DNA of 41,073 nt from Rifleibacterium sp035352635 (lineage in GTDB: Bacteria; Muiribacteriota; Ozemobacteria; Ozemobacterales; Ozemobacteraceae): assembly GCA_035352635.1 (NCBI GenBank), contig DAOPYA010000036.1, positions 1 through 41,073 of the forward strand, read 5' to 3'. The notes under the pieces are model-generated. The model ran no database searches. It saw only the letters and a list, made by a program, of their open reading frames with translations, and was not told the origin of the DNA. This document shows, piece after piece, positions 32,601-40,012 of the stretch. Position 1 is the first letter of the stretch, and each line of letters opens with the position of its first letter. A program made the translations under genes and the position numbers.

Positions 32601-32800
32601 AACATCGCAGTATGAATTTCACACCAATGTTGTTTATCAGAGATCGAAAAAAGCTGCTTAACGGTTTGACTGCTCCCTATTTTTTTGCCGGCCCACTAAA
32701 TTATAGGAGTCACAGCGGCGAAAAACCAATTTCTTTTGTTTGGGAACTTGAACACCCACTCCCGGCGCGAATTCTTCCTTGGGCCCGCCAGGCTGCTTAA
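29684..32800 (+). CDS. PLD nuclease - SF2 helicase - DUF3427 protein (putative defence)
   Basis: A 1038-residue protein of three parts. Residues ~175-250 form a phospholipase-D-type nuclease domain with IATTSYLGATDFKAVKLL, then RLHAKSYIF (HxK) and AYIGSANISKAAL (GSxN). Residues ~320-680 are a superfamily 2 helicase: Walker A IAATGTGKTMVAAF (~342), VAHREEIL, DEAHHAAA (~437), LLGLTATPERSDG, and motif VI FLQQLGRGLR (~641). Residues ~700-1035 match DUF3427 (MYEDYAITENLFHWQSQSQI, FTPMLFIRDRK). Such fusions turn up in defence islands and probably process foreign DNA. The gene is AT-richer than its flanks, sits between two toxin-antitoxin loci and is followed after 76 nt by a sulfur-binding HNH nuclease, its likely partner. 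Confidence 0.88.
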   Translation: MMKNLPAGLYDLLYTADLKERLEIAGLLDKAIWSKVDVEELKRLLAVPLAREIASYIGQILSSCPDEGLVETISENLLRHDAIISIIEALRPVAMSVLRQIKTADHCHIDTRPDIPLSISALLTGSSRTPSLKSQLTKELSCCDRSDWLVSFIKLSGIMPLMPALQEFTSTPTPDGKPRLRIATTSYLGATDFKAVKLLVELPNTEVRVSYDTKRTRLHAKSYIFHRETGFGSAYIGSANISKAALDDGLEWTAKISQYETAHLWQHALAAFETHWEDTSEFTLLAKENLKEFESALIHERGSDTENIETHFFDLRPFGFQQAILEDLATEREAGRKKHLIIAATGTGKTMVAAFDYRNFCAAHGGLPNLLFVAHREEILTQARSAFRQVLKNGSFGELLVGNSRPEEWRHVFCSVQSWNSRDLTSFKPEHFAYVVLDEAHHAAASSYQKLISHVKPASLLGLTATPERSDGQDIRTDFDGSFTHEIRLPEAIERALLAPFHYYGVPDLEGIDFSLIEWKRGAYDVGQLASQIENNNSRAEWVLGQVDRYLPDLQSVCGLGFCVSVRHACFMAEFCTQRGLPSLALTASSSDEERLNARQRLDNRELRFIFTVDLYNEGIDIPRVDVVLFLRPTESLTVFLQQLGRGLRLHAEKSHLTVLDFIAPQNRNFRFARRFRALTSRPELPIDRQIDNGMPFIPAGCHFFLEKQAKEHVLNNIKAAISGLRGQRLVAELAYLREHIGNMSLSKLMEELGLEEPQDLYSKTGCLPHQLIKKVVGQEVNEEEMEWGQRLSKGFQRLSLLEDCYLFEELVENINKPTQRSVPLEMLHSVLWGKNRPEGGNLENLHNFIASRPGFAKDLRELLSWLLQHRSPVSRQRFSQTGILNLHARYTREQILLALGQGTFEKPKSSREGVLHVEDRKIDLFFADINKTEADYSPTTMYEDYAITENLFHWQSQSQISENSPTGQRYIKHRSMNFTPMLFIRDRKKLLNGLTAPYFFAGPLNYRSHSGEKPISFVWELEHPLPARILPWARQAA

Positions 32801-32876
32801 TAACTTTTAACCGAAATGCTTAATGAAAAGGAAAAGAGCAGTTCTATAAATAATTAATGAGGCATAAATAGAGCGA

Positions 32877-33779
32877 ATGATTGCCAATGAGAATATAACT
32901 GATAAATTTGCCGGTCTCAGGGTCTGGGGAAGGGGAGATCAAAGGGCCCCTCATAAGCCTTTGCTTGTTTTACTGGCCCTGGCAGATTGTTTTGCTGGTC
33001 GTAACCGTTTGATGCCTTTTGCTGAAGTAGCTCCCAGATTGACCAGATTGCTCGAAGAATTTGGTCCTTCCAGAAGATCGGTGCGGCCGGAATATCCTTT
33101 CTGGCGTCTCCAAAAAGACGGAATTTGGGAAATACCTGAAGCCGGAAACATTATTGTTGGCCCGTCTGGAGATCCTTCAAAAGCCGCTCTGGTGAATGCA
33201 AAAGCGCGGGGTGGACTGAAAGAAGAAATTTTTGCCAATCTTGTTAAGCACCCGGAATTGATTTCTCTTATTGCAAAAGACCTGTTAACACAGCATTTCC
33301 CAGATTCATGCCATGAAGACATTCTTCTTGCTTGCGGCTTTTCAGCAGATGAAGGTATTTCGGTGGCTGTTCAACGAAAGAGAGACCCGGAATTCCGTTT
33401 CAGAATTCTTTCCTTGTATCAGGCGAAATGCGCAGTTTGTGGCTTTGATCTCAGACTTGGTAATAATTCCATCTGCCTGGAAGCCGCTCACATTAAATGG
33501 CATCAGGCTGGCGGGCCAAATATAGAACAGAACGGGCTGGCCCTTTGCTCGATGCATCACAAGATGTTCGACAGAGGCGCTTTCACCATTGAAAAAGACA
33601 TGAGCATCAAAGTTTCGGAATACGTTGCTGGAAATTATGGCCTTGAAGAATGGCTCATGCGGTTTTCAGGACAAAAGCTGCAGCTGCCTCTTTCCAGTAA
33701 CTATTTCCCTGATGTAAAATTTCTACAATGGCATTTTAAAGAAGTTTTTCGCGAGTATGTTCCGGCAAAAGCTACATAA
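32877..33779 (+). CDS. HNH endonuclease with sulfur-binding (phosphorothioate-DNA) domain
   Basis: A 300-residue nuclease. The N-terminal half resembles the sulfur-binding domain of ScoMcrA-type Type IV restriction enzymes, which recognise phosphorothioate-modified DNA. It has RAPHKPLLVLLALADCF (~25-40), an EEFGPSRRSVRPEYPFWRLQ stretch and KDGIWEIPE. The C-terminal HNH domain (~185-245) has CAVCGFDLRL, then ICLEAAHIKWHQAGGPNIEQ, NGLALCSMHHKMFDRGAFTI, giving paired zinc cysteines and the catalytic His. Both parts are complete. No dnd/ssp modification genes are in the window, so self-modification is unlikely and it would restrict modified incoming DNA. SD is a weak GAG. It is probably co-transcribed with the helicase. 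Confidence 0.85.
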   Translation: MIANENITDKFAGLRVWGRGDQRAPHKPLLVLLALADCFAGRNRLMPFAEVAPRLTRLLEEFGPSRRSVRPEYPFWRLQKDGIWEIPEAGNIIVGPSGDPSKAALVNAKARGGLKEEIFANLVKHPELISLIAKDLLTQHFPDSCHEDILLACGFSADEGISVAVQRKRDPEFRFRILSLYQAKCAVCGFDLRLGNNSICLEAAHIKWHQAGGPNIEQNGLALCSMHHKMFDRGAFTIEKDMSIKVSEYVAGNYGLEEWLMRFSGQKLQLPLSSNYFPDVKFLQWHFKEVFREYVPAKAT

Positions 33780-33865
33780 AAAGCTGCCGGCTGAACTTCA
33801 TTGACGGTGGGCGCTAATAGATGTTTGCCGGCTTAAGCATCGCAGAGACTTTTTGCGGGGCGCGA

Positions 33866-34498
33866 CTAATTTGGCCCGAGGCCTGAGGCGATGAACGCCA
33901 GCACCAGGGCATTCACGCTGACGCCTTCGCGCTCAGCACGTTTTACCAGGCGGGCGTGGATGTATTTCGGCAATCTGGCCAGAAATCTGCCGGAAACGTC
34001 TGCCGCGACATAGTCTACGGTCTTTCCTGCTGGCTCTGGTATGTTTTTTCCCTGATCTATTCTTGCCGAAACCCATGAAACAAAAGCATCCCGGCCATTG
34101 GCCAGGGCTTCTTCTTCGGTTTCCCCGTCTGACTTGCAGCCCGGTAAATCTGGAAAAGTCACGAGAAAGCCGCCGCCCTCTTCATCTGGCAACCGGCTTA
34201 AAACCCTTGTGTAGGCCTCAAAAGCAAAAGGAGGCAGAACTTTTACAATTTTCTTCATAAAATCCTTCACAGCATCAACCAATGCAAGAAACTTGCGAAT
34301 ATAAACCGGCTTAATTGGCCGCTTGTATGGCACCGTAACATCCTCATCGATGCCCGGAAACGAAAAAACATGATGGCTGCCGTCACTGTTGCGAACCTCA
34401 ATACCCATACGCCTGGCGATGGTCTGTAGATTTGCCATGGTCCAGTCACCACAAGGGTAACTACGCATCTTTTCAGGCAATTGCTCAAATGATCCCAT
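33866..34498 (-). CDS. hicAB: HicA-HicB toxin-antitoxin as one in-frame fusion
   Basis: A single 210-residue frame covers both partners. Residues 1-80 are a HicA mRNA interferase: MGSFEQLPEKMR start, catalytic His in DGSHHVFSFPG (~42-43), DVTVPYKRPIKPVYIRKFLA. Residues 81-210 are HicB: Met81 opens KKIVKVLPPFAFEAYTRVLS, then GGGFLVTFPDLPGCKSDGET and EEALANGRDAF (partial RNase H fold). A C-terminal ribbon-helix-helix (GRFLARLPKYIHARLVKRAE) follows. No stop separates the two; HicA runs through VKDF into HicB's Met at 34258, which has its own SD (AAGGA, 4 nt before ATG). So HicB alone may still be made in addition to the fusion. Normally hicA and hicB are separate genes. The hicA ATG lacks a clear SD. 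Confidence 0.8.
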   Translation of the reverse strand: MGSFEQLPEKMRSYPCGDWTMANLQTIARRMGIEVRNSDGSHHVFSFPGIDEDVTVPYKRPIKPVYIRKFLALVDAVKDFMKKIVKVLPPFAFEAYTRVLSRLPDEEGGGFLVTFPDLPGCKSDGETEEEALANGRDAFVSWVSARIDQGKNIPEPAGKTVDYVAADVSGRFLARLPKYIHARLVKRAEREGVSVNALVLAFIASGLGPN

Positions 34499-34777
34499 AA
34501 AATAAACATATCACTGGCAATATCATTTTGCAAAAACACCGAAGATACTTGATCTCGATAAAAGTTCGATCGGCCAGCTAGTTAGGCTGTTGCGAGCGCT
34601 CATGAGGAATTCTTGCCAGGCCAGGCATTTGAAATATCTGCACGAATGATGTAGCTTGAAAAGAGAGGTGGCAAATCGTTTGAACGGTTTACTTGCGATG
34701 ATTTGCTGATTTTGAATGCGTGACCGGCCGAAGACTTAGATATAGCTGAGAACTGTTTTCGGCGGGCGGGGGTAGTG

Positions 34778-35626
34778 ATGAGAATCTTGCGATGTTGGCT
34801 GCTGATGGCTTTTGTGATGATCTGTGCGGCGGGGTGGGGGCTTTCGCCTGCCGCGCAACAGAAAATCTTGCAGCTTAAAGAAAAATACCGCCGCGAAAAC
34901 GGGGCGAATGGCTCGACTGACTACCGTGAAACGGCGCGGCTGTTGCGCGAAAAACTGCAGAAACAGGCTGATGCCGGGTTGCGGGCCGAGGCGGTCGATA
35001 ACGCGGTGGCTGTGCGTGCAGTGGCCGCCAGAAAACCCGAAACTGCCTTGCCGCCACCTGGCGAAGCGCCTCAGACAAAAGAGAAGCCCGCTGCCGAAGC
35101 TGCGCCGGTCGGGCCGCAGAATGAGAGCCGTGCACCCGGTCTGCTTGCCGAAAAATACGACCACATGCCGGCTGAACCAGAACCCGCGGGGGCGGCGGGC
35201 CCGGGGGCTTATTCCGCGCAATCAGGTGGCACCGGCAGTCAGAAGTATGGCTTCGGCGAATTTCTTGGGGCATTTTTCGCTTTAATTTTTCTGGCTTCGC
35301 TGACCGGTAATCTGGCTGGTCTGGCGGGGCCTTCAATGGGCGGCGGCGGTGCAAAAGAAGTGCTGCTGCTGGCGGGCGGCGGTGCATTGCTGATCGCCAT
35401 TGGCATGCTGGTGGTCGGAATATTGCAGAATTTTATGCCATTTCTGGCGGTTCTGGGGTTCTGCATGCTCTTGCCGAAGGCCATCGAAAAGGGTCTGGGC
35501 GAGGGCCTCGGTTGCCTGGTAACCATCGCGATCGTGTTTGTTGCCTTGCCGTTAATTCTGGGCGGTAATCTGGGCGTCTTAATGGTTTGCTTTTTTCTGC
35601 TGTTCTTTTTCAACGGCCGCCGCTGA
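34778..35626 (+). CDS. Exported/membrane protein of unknown function
   Basis: A 282-residue protein. It starts with a signal peptide or anchor (RILRCWLLMAFVMICAAGWG), followed by a charged helix (SPAAQQKILQLKEKYRREN, RETARLLREKLQKQA) and a Pro/Ala/Glu-rich low-complexity section (~80-145). Then come about four hydrophobic segments, with Gly-rich GPSMGGGGAKEVLLLAGGGA, LLIAIGMLVVGILQ, a VLGFCMLLP helix and a final VLMVCFFLLFFFNGRR. No family is recognised. The first ATG after the G-run (GGGGG, ~6 nt) is at 34778. It looks like a lineage-specific envelope protein. Confidence 0.55.
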   Translation: MRILRCWLLMAFVMICAAGWGLSPAAQQKILQLKEKYRRENGANGSTDYRETARLLREKLQKQADAGLRAEAVDNAVAVRAVAARKPETALPPPGEAPQTKEKPAAEAAPVGPQNESRAPGLLAEKYDHMPAEPEPAGAAGPGAYSAQSGGTGSQKYGFGEFLGAFFALIFLASLTGNLAGLAGPSMGGGGAKEVLLLAGGGALLIAIGMLVVGILQNFMPFLAVLGFCMLLPKAIEKGLGEGLGCLVTIAIVFVALPLILGGNLGVLMVCFFLLFFFNGRR

Positions 35627-35787
35627 AAAGAATGCCGTCTGAAAATAGCCTTCTTTGTCTTCGGTTAAAAACTGCACATTGGAATTGTTTTTCAAAAAAC
35701 TTGGAAAATTTTTCCCTTTTTTCTTCTGAAATTGATTTATCTGTGGGGCCAGTTTTTAAGGCCCGCAGAAATCAGCGGAGGAAAAAT

Positions 35788-36705
35788 ATGGCAAGACCGA
35801 ATGCAAAGCCAGTGTTGAACGGCGAACCCAGAATTTATTCGTTTTTGAACGACTTTGTTTTTAAATGGATATTTGGGCAGGAAAAGAATTCTAAATTCAC
35901 CATCTGTCTTTTGAATGCGCTTCTTCACCTCGAACGCAAAAGAAAAATCAGGGAAGTAACAATTCTTAACCCGTTCAATGAAAAAGAATTCAAAGAAGAA
36001 AAACTATCGGTAGTCGATGTAAAGGTGCAGGATCATTTGGGGAGAATATACATTGTCGAGCTGCAGGTTCTGCGTGACCGAAGTTTCGTGCAGCGTTCGA
36101 TATATTACCTGGCAAAGGTTTACAGTCGCCAGCTTAAATCAGGGCAGCATTACCGAAACCTGCAGCCGGTAACTGCTATTTCGATTCTGGGTTTTAACCT
36201 CTTCAAGCGCTCAGGCCAGGTCCAGGAAGTTTTTAACTTTGTCAATCAGGAGGGTACACTCAAACTCGAAAAAACGCTTGAATTGCATTATCTCGATTTA
36301 ACCAGATTCAACAAGAATAAGCCAAAAAGTTGCCGAACCAGGTTCGAAAAATGGCTGCATGTCTTAAAATTCGGGCATCTGTATGGTAAAATGGAAGCTG
36401 AACTCGATGAAGAGTTAAAAGCTGAAGAAGGAGTCTCTGATATGGTCAGTGAATTCAAGAAAATCAACGCCGATGAAGAAAAGCGGCAGTTGATGGAAGC
36501 GCGCGAAAAAAACCGCGATGCTCTGAAAATTATCAAAGGCGATTCCTTCACCCGCGGCCACAAAAAGGGCCTCCAGAAGGGCAAAATCGAGGGCAAAATC
36601 GAGGTGGCCCTCAAAATGCGTGCGGCCGGCCGGTCAGTCGAAGAAATAAGCGACTTCACCGGCCTTACACCAGTCGAGCTGCAAAAGCTATTCTCACAAT
36701 CATAA
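35788..36705 (+). CDS. Rpn/PD-(D/E)XK nuclease family protein (transposase-31-like)
   Basis: A 305-residue protein of the Rpn / PDDEXK_2 group, often annotated as putative transposase. The N-terminus FLNDFVFKWIFGQEKNSKF, then the nuclease core with Asp in KLSVVDVKVQDHLGR and the E-x-Q motif in IYIVELQVLRDRSFVQRSIY, match the family. SRQLKSGQHYRNLQPVTAIS is also typical. A charged helix follows and the C-terminus has RTRFEKWLHVLKF and the Gly/Lys-rich HKKGLQKGKIEGKIE repeat. Relatives promote RecA-independent recombination and some act in phage defence. GGAGG lies 8 nt before ATG 35788; the frame is open further upstream but without an SD. No terminal inverted repeats are visible, so it is not an IS as seen here. 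Confidence 0.85.
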   Translation: MARPNAKPVLNGEPRIYSFLNDFVFKWIFGQEKNSKFTICLLNALLHLERKRKIREVTILNPFNEKEFKEEKLSVVDVKVQDHLGRIYIVELQVLRDRSFVQRSIYYLAKVYSRQLKSGQHYRNLQPVTAISILGFNLFKRSGQVQEVFNFVNQEGTLKLEKTLELHYLDLTRFNKNKPKSCRTRFEKWLHVLKFGHLYGKMEAELDEELKAEEGVSDMVSEFKKINADEEKRQLMEAREKNRDALKIIKGDSFTRGHKKGLQKGKIEGKIEVALKMRAAGRSVEEISDFTGLTPVELQKLFSQS

Positions 36706-36803
36706 TCGAAGCCCACGCCGCCGAAGAAATCTCCAATAATGGCTCTTCCAGCCGGTTAACCCCAGGGCTTTTAAGCTGGCAATTGCGGGCTGCAGAAAAA
36801 AAT

Positions 36804-36872
36804 CCCGGAAATGCTTTGCGTCGCTGCGATTGAGTTATTGCTCTAATTCGCGACGCGACAAGGCATTCCGGG
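36804..36872. repeat. 69-nt nested inverted repeat between rpn and the P-type ATPase
   Basis: Outer arms CCCGGAAATGC (36804-36814) and GCATTCCGGG (36863-36872) pair with one bulge. Inner arms GCGTCGC (36818-36824) and GCGACGC (36850-36856) pair perfectly. A further GCGATTGAG / CTCTAATTCGC pairing extends inward. It lies between two convergent genes; possible bidirectional terminator or mobile hairpin. Confidence 0.55.
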
Positions 36873-36930
36873 CATTGTTCAGTATCTGAAGCTTTTTTTT
36901 TGACTTCAGGGGTGACTTCGGGGGTGGTGC

Positions 36931-39495
36931 CTATGATTGCGCGGGCGGGCGATGACCCTGAATATATTTGAATCCTTCAAACCAGAGAAGGCTGAATGCA
37001 CCTGCTGCAATGCAGATTAACAGATCAAGCGGGTGCAGAATTGAAAACTTGAACAGTTTCTGCAAAAATGGCAGGAAAAGCACCAGACCAAGAAAAACGG
37101 TTCCGCCACCAATTACCCACCATTGCGCCGCGTTCGGGGTATATAGACTTGCGATTGCTGATCTTGTCCAGGAACGATTGATAACGATGAGGCAGATATT
37201 TGCGACAATCAATGTGGTGAACGTCAGGGCACGGCATTCATCGGTCTGCATCTTGAATACGCCGCTTGAAACAAGATAGACGGCCAGAACCACCACAAAA
37301 ACACTGAAGCCCTGCATCAGACTGAGAATCAGGTTGCGTTTTCCGAATAAAGGCTGATCTGGCGATCTTGGCGGCCGCAGCATGACGTCATCTTCTTCAG
37401 ATTCAGCTTCGAAAACGATAGAACAGGCTGGGTCAATGAGAAGTTCAAGAAAAACGATATGGACCGGCAGAAGAATCAGCGGCCACTTGAAGAGAATCGG
37501 TATGAGAGAAAGGCCGGCGATCGGCACGTGGATAGCAAAAATGTAGGCCATGGCTTTTTGCAGATTGTCGAAAATGCGGCGGCCAAGCTTGACGGCGGCA
37601 ACAATCGAGGTAAAGTCATCGTCGAGCAGAACGAGAGAGGAAGCTTCGCGGGCTACGTCAGTGCCGCGTGCGCCCATGGCGATGCCGATATGAGCGGCAC
37701 GCAAAGCCGGGGCATCGTTAACCCCGTCGCCGGTCATGGCGACGACTTCGCCGTTAGCCTTCAGAGCCTGAACAAGCTTGAGTTTCTGTTCAGGAACAAC
37801 GCGGGCAAAAATATTCACATTTCTGATTTTTTCAGCAAGCTCGGCTTCGCTCATGGTTTCGAGTTCAGGGCCGGAAATTACCGCCTCGTTATTGGCCAGG
37901 CCGATGCGTCGGGCTATACTGCGGGCGGTGCCGGGGTAATCGCCGGTGATCATGATAACCCTGATTCCGGCGGCATGGCACTCTCTGATGGCGTCAGGAA
38001 CCGTATCCCGAACAGGGTCGGCAAACGCGAGAAGCCCAAGAAATTCGAATGGAAAATCATGCTGATTCGTGGGCAGGGTGTCTGACTTAAAAGCAGCCTG
38101 AGCAACCCCGAGAACCCGCAAGCCCTGATCAGCCATCTGGGTGATCGTTTCTGTCAGCTTGTCCTGTGAAGCCTGGTCGAGATGGCAGAGGTCTCCGATT
38201 GCTTCAGGGGAGCCTTTTGCGGCGATCATCAGCTGGTTGCCGCTGGGGGATTTCCAGACATGGGAAAGAGCGAGCAACTCTTTTGATAATGGGTATTCTC
38301 GAATCAGAGACCAGTTGTCGTGCAGGTGTTCGGTTTTTGCCAGGGCCAGCGAACCGAGCGAACGGATGGCTTTGTCCATGGGGTCAAAAGGGTTCCGCTG
38401 GCTGGCCAGCACGCCGTATTCAACCAGAGGGTGAAAGGCTTCGGGGAGCGAAGAAAGGCCTTCGGGTGGCAGATCGAGAAATTGCCCTGCAGCATAAAGT
38501 TTAACCAGTGACATTTTGTTCTGGGTCAGGGTTCCGGTCTTGTCGCTGCACAGAACTGTCGCTGCGCCAAGGGTTTCAATTGCTGGTACCCGGCGGGTAA
38601 GCACATTTTTGCGTGAGATTCGCCAGGCGCCGAGGGCCATGAAAATAGTCAGAACCACCGGAAATTCTTCTGGAAGCATTGCCATAGCCAGGGTTATGCC
38701 GGCAAGAAAGCCTTCGGTCCAGTTGCCCCGGGTTAATCCATAGACGACGACAACCAGCGTGCACATCAGAAAGCCTAGAATCGACAGGCGTTTGACCAGT
38801 ATGGCGGTTTCTTTTTTTAAGGTTGAATCTTCGGGTTCTACGGTCTGCAGGGCTTTGCCAATTTTGCCCAGTTCGGTTTTCATACCGGTGGCCAGCACTT
38901 CGGCGGCACCCTGCCCAGAAACGGCGAGGGTTCCAGAAAAAATGAATGGCAGATCGTCGCCGCCAGGTCTGCCCATGACGGCCGGAATCGGCAACGAGGC
39001 GGCCGATTTTCTTACCGGCACTGCTTCGCCGGTGAGCAACGACTCATCGGTAGAAAAATTAATTGAATCGAGCATGACGGCATCAGCAGGAATACGATCT
39101 CCTTCAACCAGAACGAGAAGATCGCCGCGGGCTACTTCACGGCCCGGGATGCGGCGCTGCACTCCATCCCTGATGACCAGAGCGCGTGGGCTTGATAAAT
39201 CTTTTAAAGCTTCGAGAGCTCTTTCGGTTTTGCGTTCCTGAAAAAAGGTGATGCCCATAATTACAAAAACAAACCCGAGCAGCATCAGGGCTTCTTCTTT
39301 GTCTCCGAGCATGAGATAGAGCAAGCCGCAGGCAACGAGCAGCAGAAACATGGGTTCACGAACCACGTCGAAAGCGATGTGAAAAACCGTGCGTGGCTTG
39401 CTCGAAGGCAGTTCATTTGCCCCTTCGGTGGCGAGTCGATGCTCAGCTTCTTTTTCAGAAAGCCCGCTCAGCGAATTTAAATCTACGTTAGCCAT
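36931..39495 (-). CDS. P-type cation-transporting ATPase (P2-like)
   Basis: An 854-residue ion pump. The order is actuator domain with DESLLTGEAVPVRKS (TGE), transmembrane PEEFPVV (~290, cation site in M4), phosphorylation site CSDKTGTLTQNKMS, nucleotide-binding KGSPEAI, GDYPGTARSIARRIGL, and hinge AMTGDGVNDAPALRAAHIGI. About ten membrane segments fit, including a C-terminal set with LLPVHIVFLELLIDPACSIV. The PEEFPV motif marks a Ca2+/cation-ATPase subgroup; the transported ion is not certain. ATG 39495 is chosen; a TTG start ten codons upstream is possible but has a poorer SD. A consensus promoter lies ~90 nt upstream. It is divergent from a fluoride-controlled antiporter. Confidence 0.9.
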   Translation of the reverse strand: MANVDLNSLSGLSEKEAEHRLATEGANELPSSKPRTVFHIAFDVVREPMFLLLVACGLLYLMLGDKEEALMLLGFVFVIMGITFFQERKTERALEALKDLSSPRALVIRDGVQRRIPGREVARGDLLVLVEGDRIPADAVMLDSINFSTDESLLTGEAVPVRKSAASLPIPAVMGRPGGDDLPFIFSGTLAVSGQGAAEVLATGMKTELGKIGKALQTVEPEDSTLKKETAILVKRLSILGFLMCTLVVVVYGLTRGNWTEGFLAGITLAMAMLPEEFPVVLTIFMALGAWRISRKNVLTRRVPAIETLGAATVLCSDKTGTLTQNKMSLVKLYAAGQFLDLPPEGLSSLPEAFHPLVEYGVLASQRNPFDPMDKAIRSLGSLALAKTEHLHDNWSLIREYPLSKELLALSHVWKSPSGNQLMIAAKGSPEAIGDLCHLDQASQDKLTETITQMADQGLRVLGVAQAAFKSDTLPTNQHDFPFEFLGLLAFADPVRDTVPDAIRECHAAGIRVIMITGDYPGTARSIARRIGLANNEAVISGPELETMSEAELAEKIRNVNIFARVVPEQKLKLVQALKANGEVVAMTGDGVNDAPALRAAHIGIAMGARGTDVAREASSLVLLDDDFTSIVAAVKLGRRIFDNLQKAMAYIFAIHVPIAGLSLIPILFKWPLILLPVHIVFLELLIDPACSIVFEAESEEDDVMLRPPRSPDQPLFGKRNLILSLMQGFSVFVVVLAVYLVSSGVFKMQTDECRALTFTTLIVANICLIVINRSWTRSAIASLYTPNAAQWWVIGGGTVFLGLVLFLPFLQKLFKFSILHPLDLLICIAAGAFSLLWFEGFKYIQGHRPPAQS

Positions 39496-39590
39496 TTTGC
39501 TTTTCTCTGGGTCTGAAGACGGCAAAGTCTCAGGTTCTGGCTTTTAAAGCTCTCTTCAGATCATTCTTTCAGCTTATTAAGTGAACGACA

Positions 39591-39619
39591 AGTATAAGAT
39601 AGCCAGACCCTGTTGTCAA
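39591..39619 (-). promoter_or_regulatory. Promoter of the P-type ATPase gene
   Basis: Minus strand TTGACA (39614-39619), 17 nt, TATACT (39591-39596), near consensus. It gives a ~90-nt leader before ATG 39495. Confidence 0.65.
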
Positions 39620-39808
39620 AATAAGAATTGAGATACATTTCGCTCATCAAAGCCTCTGTTAAATTCAGCAGTCAGATTCTCAGCCAGATATACCAAGTTT
39701 GAATCGTATGACTTTCTTGATAATTATACGATTATAGCGTATAGCTTGATGAAATTTAAGAACGCCCGCTATTGCCGGCAATTAGCCGCAGACAAATGCG
39801 TCCTGCAT

Positions 39809-39850
39809 CGTCACCCGGGGATTGACAAAATATCGCGGTGACGGTAGTAT
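39809..39850 (+). promoter_or_regulatory. Promoter of the fluoride-riboswitch transcript, with bracketing dyad
   Basis: TTGACA (39822-39827), 17 nt, TAGTAT (39845-39850). A perfect dyad CGTCACC (39809-39815) / GGTGACG (39837-39843) brackets the -35 and abuts the -10, so a DNA-binding regulator may add a second layer of control. Confidence 0.65.
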
Positions 39851-39852
39851 GC

Positions 39853-39906
39853 TTCAAGGCGATGGAGTTCGCCATAACTGCCTTAAAAAGCTGATGACTC
39901 CTGCGT
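39853..39906 (+). ncRNA. Fluoride riboswitch aptamer (crcB motif)
   Basis: The sequence GGCGATGGAGTTCGCC (39858-39873), then ATAACTGCC (39874-39882), then GCTGATGACTCCTGCG (39890-39905) follows the fluoride (crcB) riboswitch consensus. P1 is GGCG/CGCC, P2 is CTT/AAG around AAA, and the pseudoknot pairs GGAGT (39864-39868) with ACTCC (39897-39901). It lies just after a consensus promoter and its 3' strand is shared with an intrinsic terminator, which implies fluoride turns transcription on by blocking the terminator. The downstream gene is a cation:proton antiporter, a known class of genes behind this riboswitch. Confidence 0.9.
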
Positions 39907-39930
39907 AAGAATGCTGCGCAGGAGTTTTTT
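39897..39930 (+). terminator. Intrinsic terminator overlapping the fluoride aptamer
   Basis: ACTCCTGCG (39897-39905) pairs with CGCAGGAGT (39917-39925) around an 11-nt loop, followed by six T. The first strand also forms the aptamer pseudoknot, so the two structures exclude each other. Confidence 0.85.
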
Positions 39931-40012
39931 GATTTAGCAAGATTGGCAAGATTGAGGCGTTTGCTACGTTTGCTACGATTAGAAAGACCAGGAGACCTGG
40001 AATGACGCTGTT

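Larger units (their letters stand above)
39496..40012. other. Divergent control region, P-type ATPase / antiporter
   Basis: These 517 bases contain the leftward ATPase promoter, then ~200 AT-rich bases with TATA-rich dyads (TATAATcgTATAAT on the minus strand near 39725-39738). The rightward promoter, fluoride riboswitch and terminator follow. After the terminator come short direct repeats (GCAAGATTG twice near 39938, TTTGCTACG twice near 39960) and the antiporter leader. No gene is seen. Confidence 0.6.

Noticed and set aside
35788..36705. Rpn gene as part of a complete insertion sequence
   Set aside because: No terminal inverted repeats or target-site duplications were found on either side.
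37459..38085. A 208-codon open frame antisense to the P-type ATPase
   Set aside because: Covered by the ATPase hinge and nucleotide-binding domains on the other strand.
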